A model generated the notes under the pieces. It worked only from the letters and a program-made list of their open reading frames with translations, was not told the DNA's origin and made no database searches. A program made the translations under genes and the position numbers. Shown piece after piece: positions 8,152-15,910 of a stretch of 64,000 bases of DNA. The stretch is taken from contig NZ_LXYI01000009.1 in assembly GCF_001650875.1 (NCBI RefSeq), positions 124,001 through 188,000 on the forward strand. Reading direction: 5' to 3'. Numbering within the stretch: the first letter of the stretch is position 1; each line of letters opens with the position of its first letter. Source of the DNA: Sulfitobacter sp. EhC04. GTDB lineage: Bacteria > Pseudomonadota > Alphaproteobacteria > Rhodobacterales > Rhodobacteraceae.

Positions 8152-9165
8152 ATGGCCCGATCCCGCCCCGCCCCTGCCCAGTCCGCCCCGGTTTTCAGGG
8201 CCAGTGACATTCGGGCAACCGATGGGGCCAACATGGGGGATACCCTGTCCTTTGCGACCGAACTGGTGCTGGATGACATCTATGAGCTGCCCTTTGATGT
8301 GACCCCCCTGCGGCTGTCATTGCTGCCCTCGGCGGGGAACCGTTTCACGGTGGCCGAGGACAGCGAAACTGGCGCGCCCGGCTCGGCGCTGCATCTGGAC
8401 AGCGCGCTGATGTTCATGTCCCCCGACGGCCAGACGCAGGAGGCGCTTTTGCTGGTGGAGGTGGATCAGGACGGATCGGCGGCGGAAATCTATCTTCTGC
8501 CGATGGCACAATTGCTGCCGCAGGTGGAATACCGCCTTGTTGGCATCGACACCGACACCCCGCGCCGGAAGTTTGCCCAGGTGGGATGCGTGTCCTTCAC
8601 GCGCGGCACCCACATCACGCTGGCCAGCGGCGAACAGCGCCTGATCGAGGATCTGTCCGTGGGCGACCGGGTGCTGACCCGCGACGATGGCGTGCAGGCG
8701 GTGCGCTGGATCGGAGAGAGCACGGTGCGCGCGGTGGGTGATTTCGCCCCGATCCGCATCGCGGCGGGCGCATTGAACAATGAGAACGACCTGATTGTCA
8801 GCCCGGATCATCGCCTGTTCATCTACCAGCGCACCGACGAGGTTGGCGCGGGGCGGTCAGAACTGCTGGTCAAGGCACGGCATCTGGTGAACGGCTATAC
8901 CGTCACCCTGTTGGACGGCGGTTTTGTGGATTATTTCCAGCTTCTGTTTGACAGCCACCAGATAATCTATGCCGAGGGGATCGCGGCCGAGACGATGCTG
9001 ATCGACACAAGGACCCGCGCCATCCTGCCCGATGACCTGTCCCAGGCCATGGGCGAGGTGATACCCGGCCATTACGACCTGCCCCATGCCGGGCTGGACG
9101 TGAACGAGAAGCTGTTGAAACGGCCAGACGCCGCGGAACTGCTGCGCAAGGCCTCCTCACGCTGA
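8152..9165 (+). CDS. Hint (hedgehog/intein) domain protein
   Basis: 337 residues. A Hint-type fold starts at Cys146 (GCVSFTRGTHITLASGEQ, then IEDLSVGDRVLTRDDGVQAVRWIG), followed by the SPDHR and KARHLVNG stretches normally found in the bacterial Hint_2 domain. Such proteins are abundant in Rhodobacterales, often next to RTX proteins, and are thought to be secreted and possibly self-cleaving at the Hint cysteine; there is no signal peptide here. The preceding 145 residues are not recognised. It converges on the large RTX gene. Confidence 0.85.
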   Translation: MARSRPAPAQSAPVFRASDIRATDGANMGDTLSFATELVLDDIYELPFDVTPLRLSLLPSAGNRFTVAEDSETGAPGSALHLDSALMFMSPDGQTQEALLLVEVDQDGSAAEIYLLPMAQLLPQVEYRLVGIDTDTPRRKFAQVGCVSFTRGTHITLASGEQRLIEDLSVGDRVLTRDDGVQAVRWIGESTVRAVGDFAPIRIAAGALNNENDLIVSPDHRLFIYQRTDEVGAGRSELLVKARHLVNGYTVTLLDGGFVDYFQLLFDSHQIIYAEGIAAETMLIDTRTRAILPDDLSQAMGEVIPGHYDLPHAGLDVNEKLLKRPDAAELLRKASSR

Positions 9166-9200
9166 GAGGCAGGCGGCGGAACGCCTGCCGCGCATGAAAA

Positions 9201-9220
9201 GGGGGCCGGTGACGGCCCCC
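9201..9220 (-). terminator. Rho-independent terminator of the RTX gene
   Basis: GGGGGCCG (9201-9208) and CGGCCCCC (9213-9220) form an 8-bp GC stem with a GTGA/TCAC loop. On the minus strand it is followed by TTTTC, and it lies 24 bp past the RTX stop codon. It may also slow plus-strand transcripts from the Hint gene, though the plus side has no T run. Confidence 0.75.
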
Positions 9221-9243
9221 CTGTCGTTGGTGCGGGATCGGGA

Positions 9244-12090
9244 TCAGAAGATGAAGTCGCTCGCATCCAGATCGTTGCGGTCGACCCCTTCAAGCAGGAT
9301 GGTGTTGCCACCGCCCGCGTCGATCAACACGTCCTGCCCGACCTGCGTCGCGTGGTTGGTCATCAGATCGTTCAGATCCCGGATCGAGGAGACATACCGC
9401 AGGTCGATCCGTTCAAAGACGTTGTTGGCGTCGAAATCCCGGATCGTATCCTGACCGAAACCGCCACCGAAATCGGCAAAGATGAACGTGTCGGCGTTGA
9501 AGTTACCGACCAGCACATCGTTACCTGTGCCGCCGGCGATGGTGTCAAACCCGGCACCCCCGGCGATTTCGTCGTCGTCGGCCCCGCCATCTACAAAGTC
9601 ATTGCCCAGACCGCCGAACAGCCGGTCGTTGTCGCCCTGACCATAAAGCCGGTCATTGCCAAGCTGACCAAACAGCGCATCGGTCCCGAACCAGCCATAG
9701 GCGACGTCGTCGTCATCGCCGCCAAACAGCCGGTCGAACCCGTTGCCGCCCAGCAGTGTATCTTCGCCCTGTTGACCAAAGAGGTTATCGGCCTGGTTGC
9801 CCCCGTTCATGAAGTCATTGCCAGTGCCGCCATACATCAGGTCGAACCCGGCACCGCCATCCATGGTGTCATTGCCGGCATCACCGAAAAGCAGGTCTTC
9901 CTGGTTCCCGCCTTCGATCATGTCGTCGCCGGACCCACCGCGCAGGGTGTCGTTGCCGCCACCGCCGTCGATCATGTCATTCCCGCCCGCGGCGTTGACC
10001 TCGTCGTTGCCGGCAAAGGCGCTGATGTCATCCGCGCTTTCGCTGCCAACGATGAAATCGGAGGTTTCCTCTCCGAACAGGAACAACACGCCGCTGTCGT
10101 CGGGCGTTGTCACATCATCGGCAAGGAAATCGTCGGACAGCAGGATCACCCACATGCCACCAAAGTTGGCGATGCCCATGGAGTTGTAATCCAGCCCGAT
10201 CAGCGCCTGTGACCCGGCGGTCGAGTTGCTGAGATAGGCAAACACCTCTGCCGCCGTGGCACCAGGGTTCCAGGCCGCGAGGATCTGGGTCTGCGACAGG
10301 TCGATGCCTGCCGCATCGGCGATGCTGTCCAGCGCGGCCTGATAGCTTTGGCCGTTGGTCAACATCTCGGCCCAGGTTGCCGCAGCAGCGGCAGAAGCCA
10401 CGCTGAACGGCGCCTCGGCACGGTTCCCGATCCAGTCCACCGCGACCCGGTTGGCCAGCGCCGAGAGCGCGGCGTTGAACGCGTATTCGGTGCCGTCGGT
10501 CCGTTGCTGGTTGATGTAATCGGCCAGGTCGGCCTCTGGCGTGGTCACGCCGTCACCGGGCCGCGTGCCCAATTCTGCGGCAAAGACCCCGATGTCAAAG
10601 AGGTTCGCCGGATTGTCGATGGTGACATTCAGCGCCAGGTCGGCAGGTGCGACAACCGTGCCCTGATCGTTGATCTGATGGCCCTGGTTGATCCCGATCG
10701 ACAGGTAATAGGCCAGCGCGCTGACAGCCGCACCCGAGTTCACCGCCTCGGCGGCGTCGGCATAGGTGTCGAGATAGAATTCTGCATCGAAGATGTTCGC
10801 GGAAATATCGACATCGCCCGCAACCTCATCGACCCCGATCACATCGCCCGGCAATGCGCCGCTGTTTTCGATGTTCGCCTCGTTCAGCAGGTCATCGTAC
10901 CAGCCGTTCGCCGTGTTGCGCACGGAGTTACTGAGCCCGAAGGTATAGATCAGCCCGGTGACAAAGCCGCCCAGGACCCCCGCAATTGGCGTTCCGACAA
11001 AAGAAACGCCGGCAGTGACGGCACCTGTCGCGGCCATCCCTGTGAACATATCCACAATCTCGATAAAGGCCTGCCGGGGCGCGTCATTGGAATTGTAGAC
11101 GTTGTCGATCCGGTTGCCGATGTCCAGCACCAGCCCCAAGACGCCAAAAGCCTTGCCGATCTTGCCCAGGATACGCGCCGCGTCGTCGGCATTATCCATG
11201 TTGTCGACGACAAGCTGGAAAATCTCGTGTTTCTTGGCGTTGAAATCAAAGACAAGCGCCCCTGCCACGCTGGCGAAAAGATCGTCGATCAGATCATCCT
11301 CTGGCAAGCGTGTCGGCGGATTCACATCCACAATCACCGAATAGGGTTCGGCATCGGTGTAACCGGGCAGCGCGCTGAGCTGGATGATGTTCACCCCCTG
11401 CTCGAAGGTCACGGCCAGTTCGCGCACATCGTTTGGATTGCCGTTCAGATAGACCCGGATCGTCGCGGTCAATTGCTCGTTCGCGGTGACGCGGATGTAG
11501 TCCTCGGTGTCCACTTCGCTGACGGAATCGGAAAAGAAATACTCGGTATCCGCCTCGATCACGCCAAGATCGCGGTCGACCCCGGCCGGCACCGTATCGA
11601 GCAGTTCGATGGTCGGCGGGTCCAGATCAGCAACCGGATCGCCAAAGACCACGGTATCGACCGAAAACCCCGCGTCATCAAAGCTTTCGTCGATGGCGGC
11701 GACCGAGGCGATGCCAAGGTCATATTCGAATTCGAAGGTCAGAACGCCAAGGCCGGTATTGTGGGCGACATGCACGACATTGCCCGCCGCATCGCGGAAT
11801 TCGATGCGGGTGCTGCCGACATTGTCGAAATAGCCGACATCGAGGCTGACGTAGTTCACAGGGTTTTCAAAATACAGGAACACCGGGCCCCGGTAACTGG
11901 TATTGGCTGCGATCACCGGCGTATTGGGCTGGGCACCGTCACTGACAATCTGGCCCACAGTGGTGACCGTATTGTTGTCGAATTCAAAGGTCGGGTTGGT
12001 GGTATTCTGCGGTTGCTCTGAAAAGGTGATTGTGGTCAGGACCTCGGGCACTTCCGTGGTCGGGTCCTCTGCAAGCTGAGTCTGGGGCAT
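9244..12090 (-). CDS. Large RTX (hemolysin-type calcium-binding) protein, probable type I secretion substrate
   Basis: 948 residues, start at 12088-12090 after AAGGAGAAACC. Residues about 690-890 hold a run of GGxGxDxhx nonapeptides (GGNDMIDGG, GNDTLRGG, GDDMIEGG and so on), which form a calcium-binding beta-roll. The C-terminus (QDVLIDAGGGNTILLEG then SDFIF) resembles the uncleaved C-terminal signals of type I substrates. Upstream parts include beta-rich and helical hydrophobic segments (about 340-400: GMAATGAVTAGVSFVGTPIAGVLGG) and a DUF4214-like stretch (FDAEFYLDTYADAAEA) near 435. No protease motif seen; function may be adhesive or pore-forming. No T1SS exporter genes are in the window. 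Confidence 0.88.
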   Translation of the reverse strand: MPQTQLAEDPTTEVPEVLTTITFSEQPQNTTNPTFEFDNNTVTTVGQIVSDGAQPNTPVIAANTSYRGPVFLYFENPVNYVSLDVGYFDNVGSTRIEFRDAAGNVVHVAHNTGLGVLTFEFEYDLGIASVAAIDESFDDAGFSVDTVVFGDPVADLDPPTIELLDTVPAGVDRDLGVIEADTEYFFSDSVSEVDTEDYIRVTANEQLTATIRVYLNGNPNDVRELAVTFEQGVNIIQLSALPGYTDAEPYSVIVDVNPPTRLPEDDLIDDLFASVAGALVFDFNAKKHEIFQLVVDNMDNADDAARILGKIGKAFGVLGLVLDIGNRIDNVYNSNDAPRQAFIEIVDMFTGMAATGAVTAGVSFVGTPIAGVLGGFVTGLIYTFGLSNSVRNTANGWYDDLLNEANIENSGALPGDVIGVDEVAGDVDISANIFDAEFYLDTYADAAEAVNSGAAVSALAYYLSIGINQGHQINDQGTVVAPADLALNVTIDNPANLFDIGVFAAELGTRPGDGVTTPEADLADYINQQRTDGTEYAFNAALSALANRVAVDWIGNRAEAPFSVASAAAAATWAEMLTNGQSYQAALDSIADAAGIDLSQTQILAAWNPGATAAEVFAYLSNSTAGSQALIGLDYNSMGIANFGGMWVILLSDDFLADDVTTPDDSGVLFLFGEETSDFIVGSESADDISAFAGNDEVNAAGGNDMIDGGGGNDTLRGGSGDDMIEGGNQEDLLFGDAGNDTMDGGAGFDLMYGGTGNDFMNGGNQADNLFGQQGEDTLLGGNGFDRLFGGDDDDVAYGWFGTDALFGQLGNDRLYGQGDNDRLFGGLGNDFVDGGADDDEIAGGAGFDTIAGGTGNDVLVGNFNADTFIFADFGGGFGQDTIRDFDANNVFERIDLRYVSSIRDLNDLMTNHATQVGQDVLIDAGGGNTILLEGVDRNDLDASDFIF

Positions 12091-12271
12091 GGTTTCTCCT
12101 TAAAAATTATGTGTGTCTCTGTGAATGACGAAATGGATTGGCAGGTGTTTCCGGGCGCATGTGCACATGGCCACCTTTGGAAAAGGAAAGGCGCATGGCG
12201 CGAAGCCGCCGCAACAACAGGATCAAAAATTCCCCCCGAAATCTCTTGCACAAATGCAATTTCCGAAAGGC

Positions 12272-12541
12272 TCACATCCTGCGGAAAATCGCAGGAACCC
12301 CCCAGACAATAACCAACCCTATAACCCAGAACCCCGCAATCTTCAGCAATACCGAGGTCTGGGCATTCGACAAACCCTTTTCGCTCATTGCCGCGGCGAC
12401 AAGCAAAAGTCCCGAGGCCAAATACGCGAATAGAACCAGCTTATCTGCAAAAAACTGCATCGCTGTTCCATCGGGAAAATAGACCGACAGGCACCTCAGT
12501 ATTGCCAAAACGACCGCGCTGATCAAGAAAAAGTACAACAT
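12272..12541 (-). CDS. Small membrane protein of unknown function
   Basis: 89 residues with three hydrophobic segments (about 2-22, 33-52 and 66-86) and a basic C-terminus (FRRM). GGGGGGAG lies 7 bp before the ATG on the minus strand, a strong ribosome-binding site, which supports a real gene. I do not recognise the family. Neighbours are the RTX gene downstream and an 84-bp repeat upstream. Confidence 0.6.
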   Translation of the reverse strand: MLYFFLISAVVLAILRCLSVYFPDGTAMQFFADKLVLFAYLASGLLLVAAAMSEKGLSNAQTSVLLKIAGFWVIGLVIVWGVPAIFRRM

Positions 12542-12628
12542 TTTAAATCTCCCCCCAGAGGCAAATTATCTGGGCAGAGCAAATCCGCCCTGTCAACCAC
12601 CTGATTTATAGCGCCCTACCTGCACATT

Positions 12629-12712
12629 GAAGCGCCAATACCCTGCCGCGCTGCGCGCTTTCGGGACATTGGCGAAGTGATATGCTTCAGGTTAAAGGCG
12701 GGACGCTGTAAC
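12629..12712 (+). repeat. 84-bp extragenic repeat, copy 1
   Basis: Begins GAAGCGCC, ends CGCTGTAAC. Two further 84-bp copies occur at 30785-30868 (same strand) and 30494-30577 (opposite strand). The core contains facing TCGCCGAT/ATCGGCGA-like arms with an inner GCGC hairpin. It lies 18 bp downstream of choV, between it and the small membrane-protein gene. Confidence 0.8.
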
Positions 12713-12730
12713 AGCAGGTCTGCGGAACCT

Positions 12731-13747
12731 TCAGCCTTTCAGGCGATCGACAATTGTCTGTGCGGTGACCGATCCGATAATCACATCGCCTTCGCGTACT
12801 TCGAGACAGGTTTCCTCCCCGCTCAAACGGGTGATCAGATCGGCCACCGGCATTTCCGCATCCACCGATCCGTGTTCTCCGGTCTGCGCTGCCCCCATCA
12901 CGTCGCGCGCTGTCAGCACGCCAAGCGGGTTCATGTTGGCCACGAATTCGGCAACGTAATCGGAGGCAGGGTTCGAGAAAATCTCGCGCGGGGTGCCGAC
13001 CTGCACGATCCGCCCGCCCTCCATGATCGCGATGCGCCCGCCCAGCTTGAATGCCTCGTCCAGATCGTGGCTGACGAATATGATCGTGCGTTTCAAATCG
13101 CGTTGCAGGTCCAGCAATTCATCCTGCAAGCGGGTGCGGATCAGCGGGTCCAGGGCCGAAAAAGGTTCGTCCATCAGCAGGATCGGCGCTTCGGTGACAA
13201 AGGCGCGGGCAAGGCCCACGCGTTGTTGCATCCCGCCGGACAGTTCCCCCACCTTGCGGTCGGCCCAATCCGACAGGCCCACCAGCGCCAACTGCCTGTC
13301 CGCGCGCTCCAGTCTTTCGCCGCGCGGCACATTGGCCAGTTCCAGCGCCAGCGCCACGTTGTCGCGCACGCTGCGCCAGGGCAGCAGGCCGAACTGCTGA
13401 AACACCATCGACACGCATTCGCGGCGGACCTTGCGCAGGTCGGGCGCTGAACAGCCCTGCACATTGGCCGACCATGCGCCGTCATTGACAGTGACAGACC
13501 CGCGCACAACCGGGTTCAGCCCGTTGACCGCACGCAGAAGCGTAGATTTACCCGAGCCGGAAAGGCCCATCAACACAAGGATCTCACCTTCGGCCACATT
13601 GAGCGAACAGTCGTGCACGCCCAGCACCTGCCCCGTCGCCGCCTCGATCTCGGACCGGCTTTGGCCCTTGTCCATCAACGGCAAGGCCTGTTCCGGCTTG
13701 TCGCCGAAAACGATGCTCACCTTATCGAATTCAACAGCGTTTTTCAT
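12731..13747 (-). CDS. choV: Choline ABC transporter ATP-binding protein
   Basis: 338 residues. Walker A MGLSGSGKST, signature LSGGMQQRVGLARAF and Walker B ILLMDEPFSALD are intact, and the N-terminus (VSIVFGDKPEQALPLMDKGQSRSEI) is that of the ProV/ChoV group. A short CBS-like tail (after about 270) replaces the full tandem CBS of osmotically gated ProV. It overlaps choW by 4 bp (ATGA) and ends the choX-choW-choV operon. The operon imports choline, a glycine betaine precursor. Confidence 0.93.
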   Translation of the reverse strand: MKNAVEFDKVSIVFGDKPEQALPLMDKGQSRSEIEAATGQVLGVHDCSLNVAEGEILVLMGLSGSGKSTLLRAVNGLNPVVRGSVTVNDGAWSANVQGCSAPDLRKVRRECVSMVFQQFGLLPWRSVRDNVALALELANVPRGERLERADRQLALVGLSDWADRKVGELSGGMQQRVGLARAFVTEAPILLMDEPFSALDPLIRTRLQDELLDLQRDLKRTIIFVSHDLDEAFKLGGRIAIMEGGRIVQVGTPREIFSNPASDYVAEFVANMNPLGVLTARDVMGAAQTGEHGSVDAEMPVADLITRLSGEETCLEVREGDVIIGSVTAQTIVDRLKG

Positions 13748-14577
13748 TTGCGTGTCACCCGCAGCATCCGGTCGAGCATGATCGCCACGACAACAATGAT
13801 CAGCCCGGATTCAAAACCAAGGCCGGTGTTCACCTGGTTGAGCGCCCGCACCACCGGCACGCCAAGGCCATCGGCGCCCACAAGTGCCGCGATCACCACC
13901 ATCGACAGCGACAGCATGATGGTCTGGTTCAGCCCCGCCATGATCTGCGGCAGGGCATAGGGCAGTTCGATTTTCCAAAGCGTCTGGCTTGGCTTCGCGC
14001 CAAAGGCCTGGGCCGCCTCAAGCAGCGCCTTGGGGGTGCTTGAAATGCCAAGCTGCGTCAACCGGATGGGCGCGGGCAGCACAAAGATCACCGTGGCGAT
14101 CAGCCCCGGCACCATGCCGATGCCAAAGAACACGATGGCCGGGATCAGGTAAACGAAGGTCGGCAAGGTCTGCATCAGGTCCAGCACCGGAGCCATGAAA
14201 CGGTACAGCCTGGGACGGTGTGCCGCCGCGATGCCGATGGGCACGCCCACCCCCATGCAGACCACACAGGCCGACAGCACCAGCGTAAGGCTTTCGGTTG
14301 TTTCCTCCCAATAGCCCTGGTTGAGGATGAACAGGAACCCCACGATGACCAGCGCGGGCACTTTCCAGTTGCGCTGGATGACCCAGGTGAGGGCCGCAAA
14401 GACCGCGACGATGATCAGCGGGTTCGGCGTTTGCAACACCCACAGGATCGCCTCGATCAGCGCCTCCATCGCGTCGGAAAGGCCGTCAAAGAACCAGCCG
14501 CCGTTGATTTGCAACCACTCGAAAGCGCCTTCGGCGACATCGTCGATGGGTATCTTGTTTTCGGTCAGCCAGTTCAT
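13744..14577 (-). CDS. choW: Choline ABC transporter permease
   Basis: 277 residues with about six hydrophobic segments of the BPD-type permease fold; the stretch ALLEAAQAFGAKPSQTLWKIELPYALPQIMAGL contains the EAA loop (EAAxxxGA...IxLPxALP) that contacts the ATPase. Member of the ProW/ChoW family. It lies between choX and choV, separated from choX by an 82-bp gap with a terminator-like hairpin. Confidence 0.93.
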   Translation of the reverse strand: MNWLTENKIPIDDVAEGAFEWLQINGGWFFDGLSDAMEALIEAILWVLQTPNPLIIVAVFAALTWVIQRNWKVPALVIVGFLFILNQGYWEETTESLTLVLSACVVCMGVGVPIGIAAAHRPRLYRFMAPVLDLMQTLPTFVYLIPAIVFFGIGMVPGLIATVIFVLPAPIRLTQLGISSTPKALLEAAQAFGAKPSQTLWKIELPYALPQIMAGLNQTIMLSLSMVVIAALVGADGLGVPVVRALNQVNTGLGFESGLIIVVVAIMLDRMLRVTRK

Positions 14578-14613
14578 CCGCGCGTCCCCGTTACGTCAGG
14601 CAATATCATAAAA

Positions 14614-14639
14614 ATGCCCACCCCGCCGAGGGTGGGCAT
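14614..14639 (-). terminator. Intra-operon terminator/attenuator between choX and choW
   Basis: ATGCCCACC (14614-14622) pairs with GGTGGGCAT (14631-14639); on the minus strand the stem is followed by TTTTATG. It lies in the choX-choW gap. Such hairpins after binding-protein genes usually protect the upstream mRNA and lower permease expression. Confidence 0.75.
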
Positions 14640-14659
14640 CTTTCATTCATTGATGGCGA

Positions 14660-15583
14660 TCAATCCAGTTCGTCCTTGACCGCCGCCATGGCGTCGCCGC
14701 CGTCCTTGGTGGTCACGCCCGCCAGCCAGGTATCCAGCACACCGGCATTTGCCTTGAGCCAGCCTTCGGCCGCATCCTCCGGGTCTTGGCCGTTATCCAG
14801 GATCGCGCCCATGATCTCGTTCTCCATGGCAAGGGAGAATTCCATGTTTTCCAGCAGCTTGCCCACGTTCGGGCATTCCCCGACATAGCCTGCGCGGGTG
14901 TTGGTAAAGACTGTGGCACCACCCAGATCGGGACCAAAGAAGTCATCGCCGCCGGTCAGGTAGGTCAGTTCGAAATTGGCGTTCATCGGATGCGGTTCCC
15001 AGCCAAGGAAGACGATCGGCTCTTCCTTGCGGGACTGACGCTGGACCTGCGCCAGCATCCCCTGCTCGGAACTTTCGACCACTTCGAAATCCTTCAGGCC
15101 AAAGGCATCGTCGTCGATCATGGACTGGATCAGTCGGTTGCCATCATTGCCCGGCTCGATGCCATAGATCTTGCCGTCCAGCGCCTCGGCGTTGGCGGCG
15201 ATGGCGTCAAAGGAGGTGATCCCGAGATCCGCTGCCGCCTTGTTCACTGCCAATGTGTATTTTGCGCCTTCAAGGTTGGCCCGCACGGTGTCCACGGTGC
15301 CATCGTCGCGGTACTTGGCGATATCCGCCTCCATCGTGGGCATCCAGTTTCCCAGAAAGACATCAATGTCGCCCGCAGCCATCGAGGTATAGGTGACGGG
15401 CACCGACAGGATCTTGATCTCCGTCTCATAGCCCAGCGCATCCAGCACGACGGTGGCAGCGGCGGTGGTGGCGGTAATGTCGGTCCAGCCAACGTCGGAA
15501 AACGTGACCTTGTCACAGCCTGCGGCGGCAACGGCTGTGCCGACCGTGAGGGTAACAGCGGTGGTGGCAAGTAGGTTTTTCAT
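14660..15583 (-). CDS. choX: Choline-binding periplasmic protein
   Basis: 307 residues: a signal peptide (MKNLLATTAVTLTVGTAVAAA, likely cut near residue 21) and a type II binding-protein fold of the OpuAC/ProX class. The run DVFLGNWMPTMEADIAKY and FLGWEPHPMNANFELTYLTGG are typical of ChoX, whose ligand pocket uses aromatic residues. First gene of the operon; GGGAG lies 8 bp before the start. Choline is the expected ligand; betaine is a weaker possibility. Confidence 0.93.
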   Translation of the reverse strand: MKNLLATTAVTLTVGTAVAAAGCDKVTFSDVGWTDITATTAAATVVLDALGYETEIKILSVPVTYTSMAAGDIDVFLGNWMPTMEADIAKYRDDGTVDTVRANLEGAKYTLAVNKAAADLGITSFDAIAANAEALDGKIYGIEPGNDGNRLIQSMIDDDAFGLKDFEVVESSEQGMLAQVQRQSRKEEPIVFLGWEPHPMNANFELTYLTGGDDFFGPDLGGATVFTNTRAGYVGECPNVGKLLENMEFSLAMENEIMGAILDNGQDPEDAAEGWLKANAGVLDTWLAGVTTKDGGDAMAAVKDELD

Positions 15584-15910
15584 AGGTGATCTCCCGTTGT
15601 TGTTTTTGTGTAGCTACAGGAAAGCGCTCCCGCGCGGCTTTGCAACCGGATAAATCGGTTGATCGCCGGTCGCGCGCCCCCTGCCCGTGGCTGCCCCTTC
15701 ATTACCGCAAAGGTCACAGCGGTACAAACACCCCGTGGCAACCTTCGCCCTCGACGCACCGTGCGGTGTCGATCTGATGTTCCGGCGGCGTCGTTTCCGG
15801 CGAGGTCAGGATCAGGACCCTAATGTCGCAAAACCGGCAGGAAAGTGCTTCCCGTTCCCGAAGATGCTGGTATACCACTCAAGGTTGTCCCCACACCTGA
15901 GAGTGTAACT
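15584..15910. other. Divergent intergenic region between choX and the glycosyltransferase gene
   Basis: 327 bp with no supported gene. It must carry the choX promoter on the minus strand and probably the promoter of the plus-strand glycosyltransferase. I could not pick out a convincing -35/-10 pair or operator. Confidence 0.5.

Noticed and set aside
9430..10060. Short-period repeats that could suggest a CRISPR array
   Set aside because: Period is 27 bp in coding frame and encodes RTX nonapeptides; no spacers. No CRISPR array was seen anywhere in the window.
10348..12021. 557-codon plus-strand open frame opposite the RTX gene
   Set aside because: No RBS or family match; the minus-strand RTX protein explains the region.
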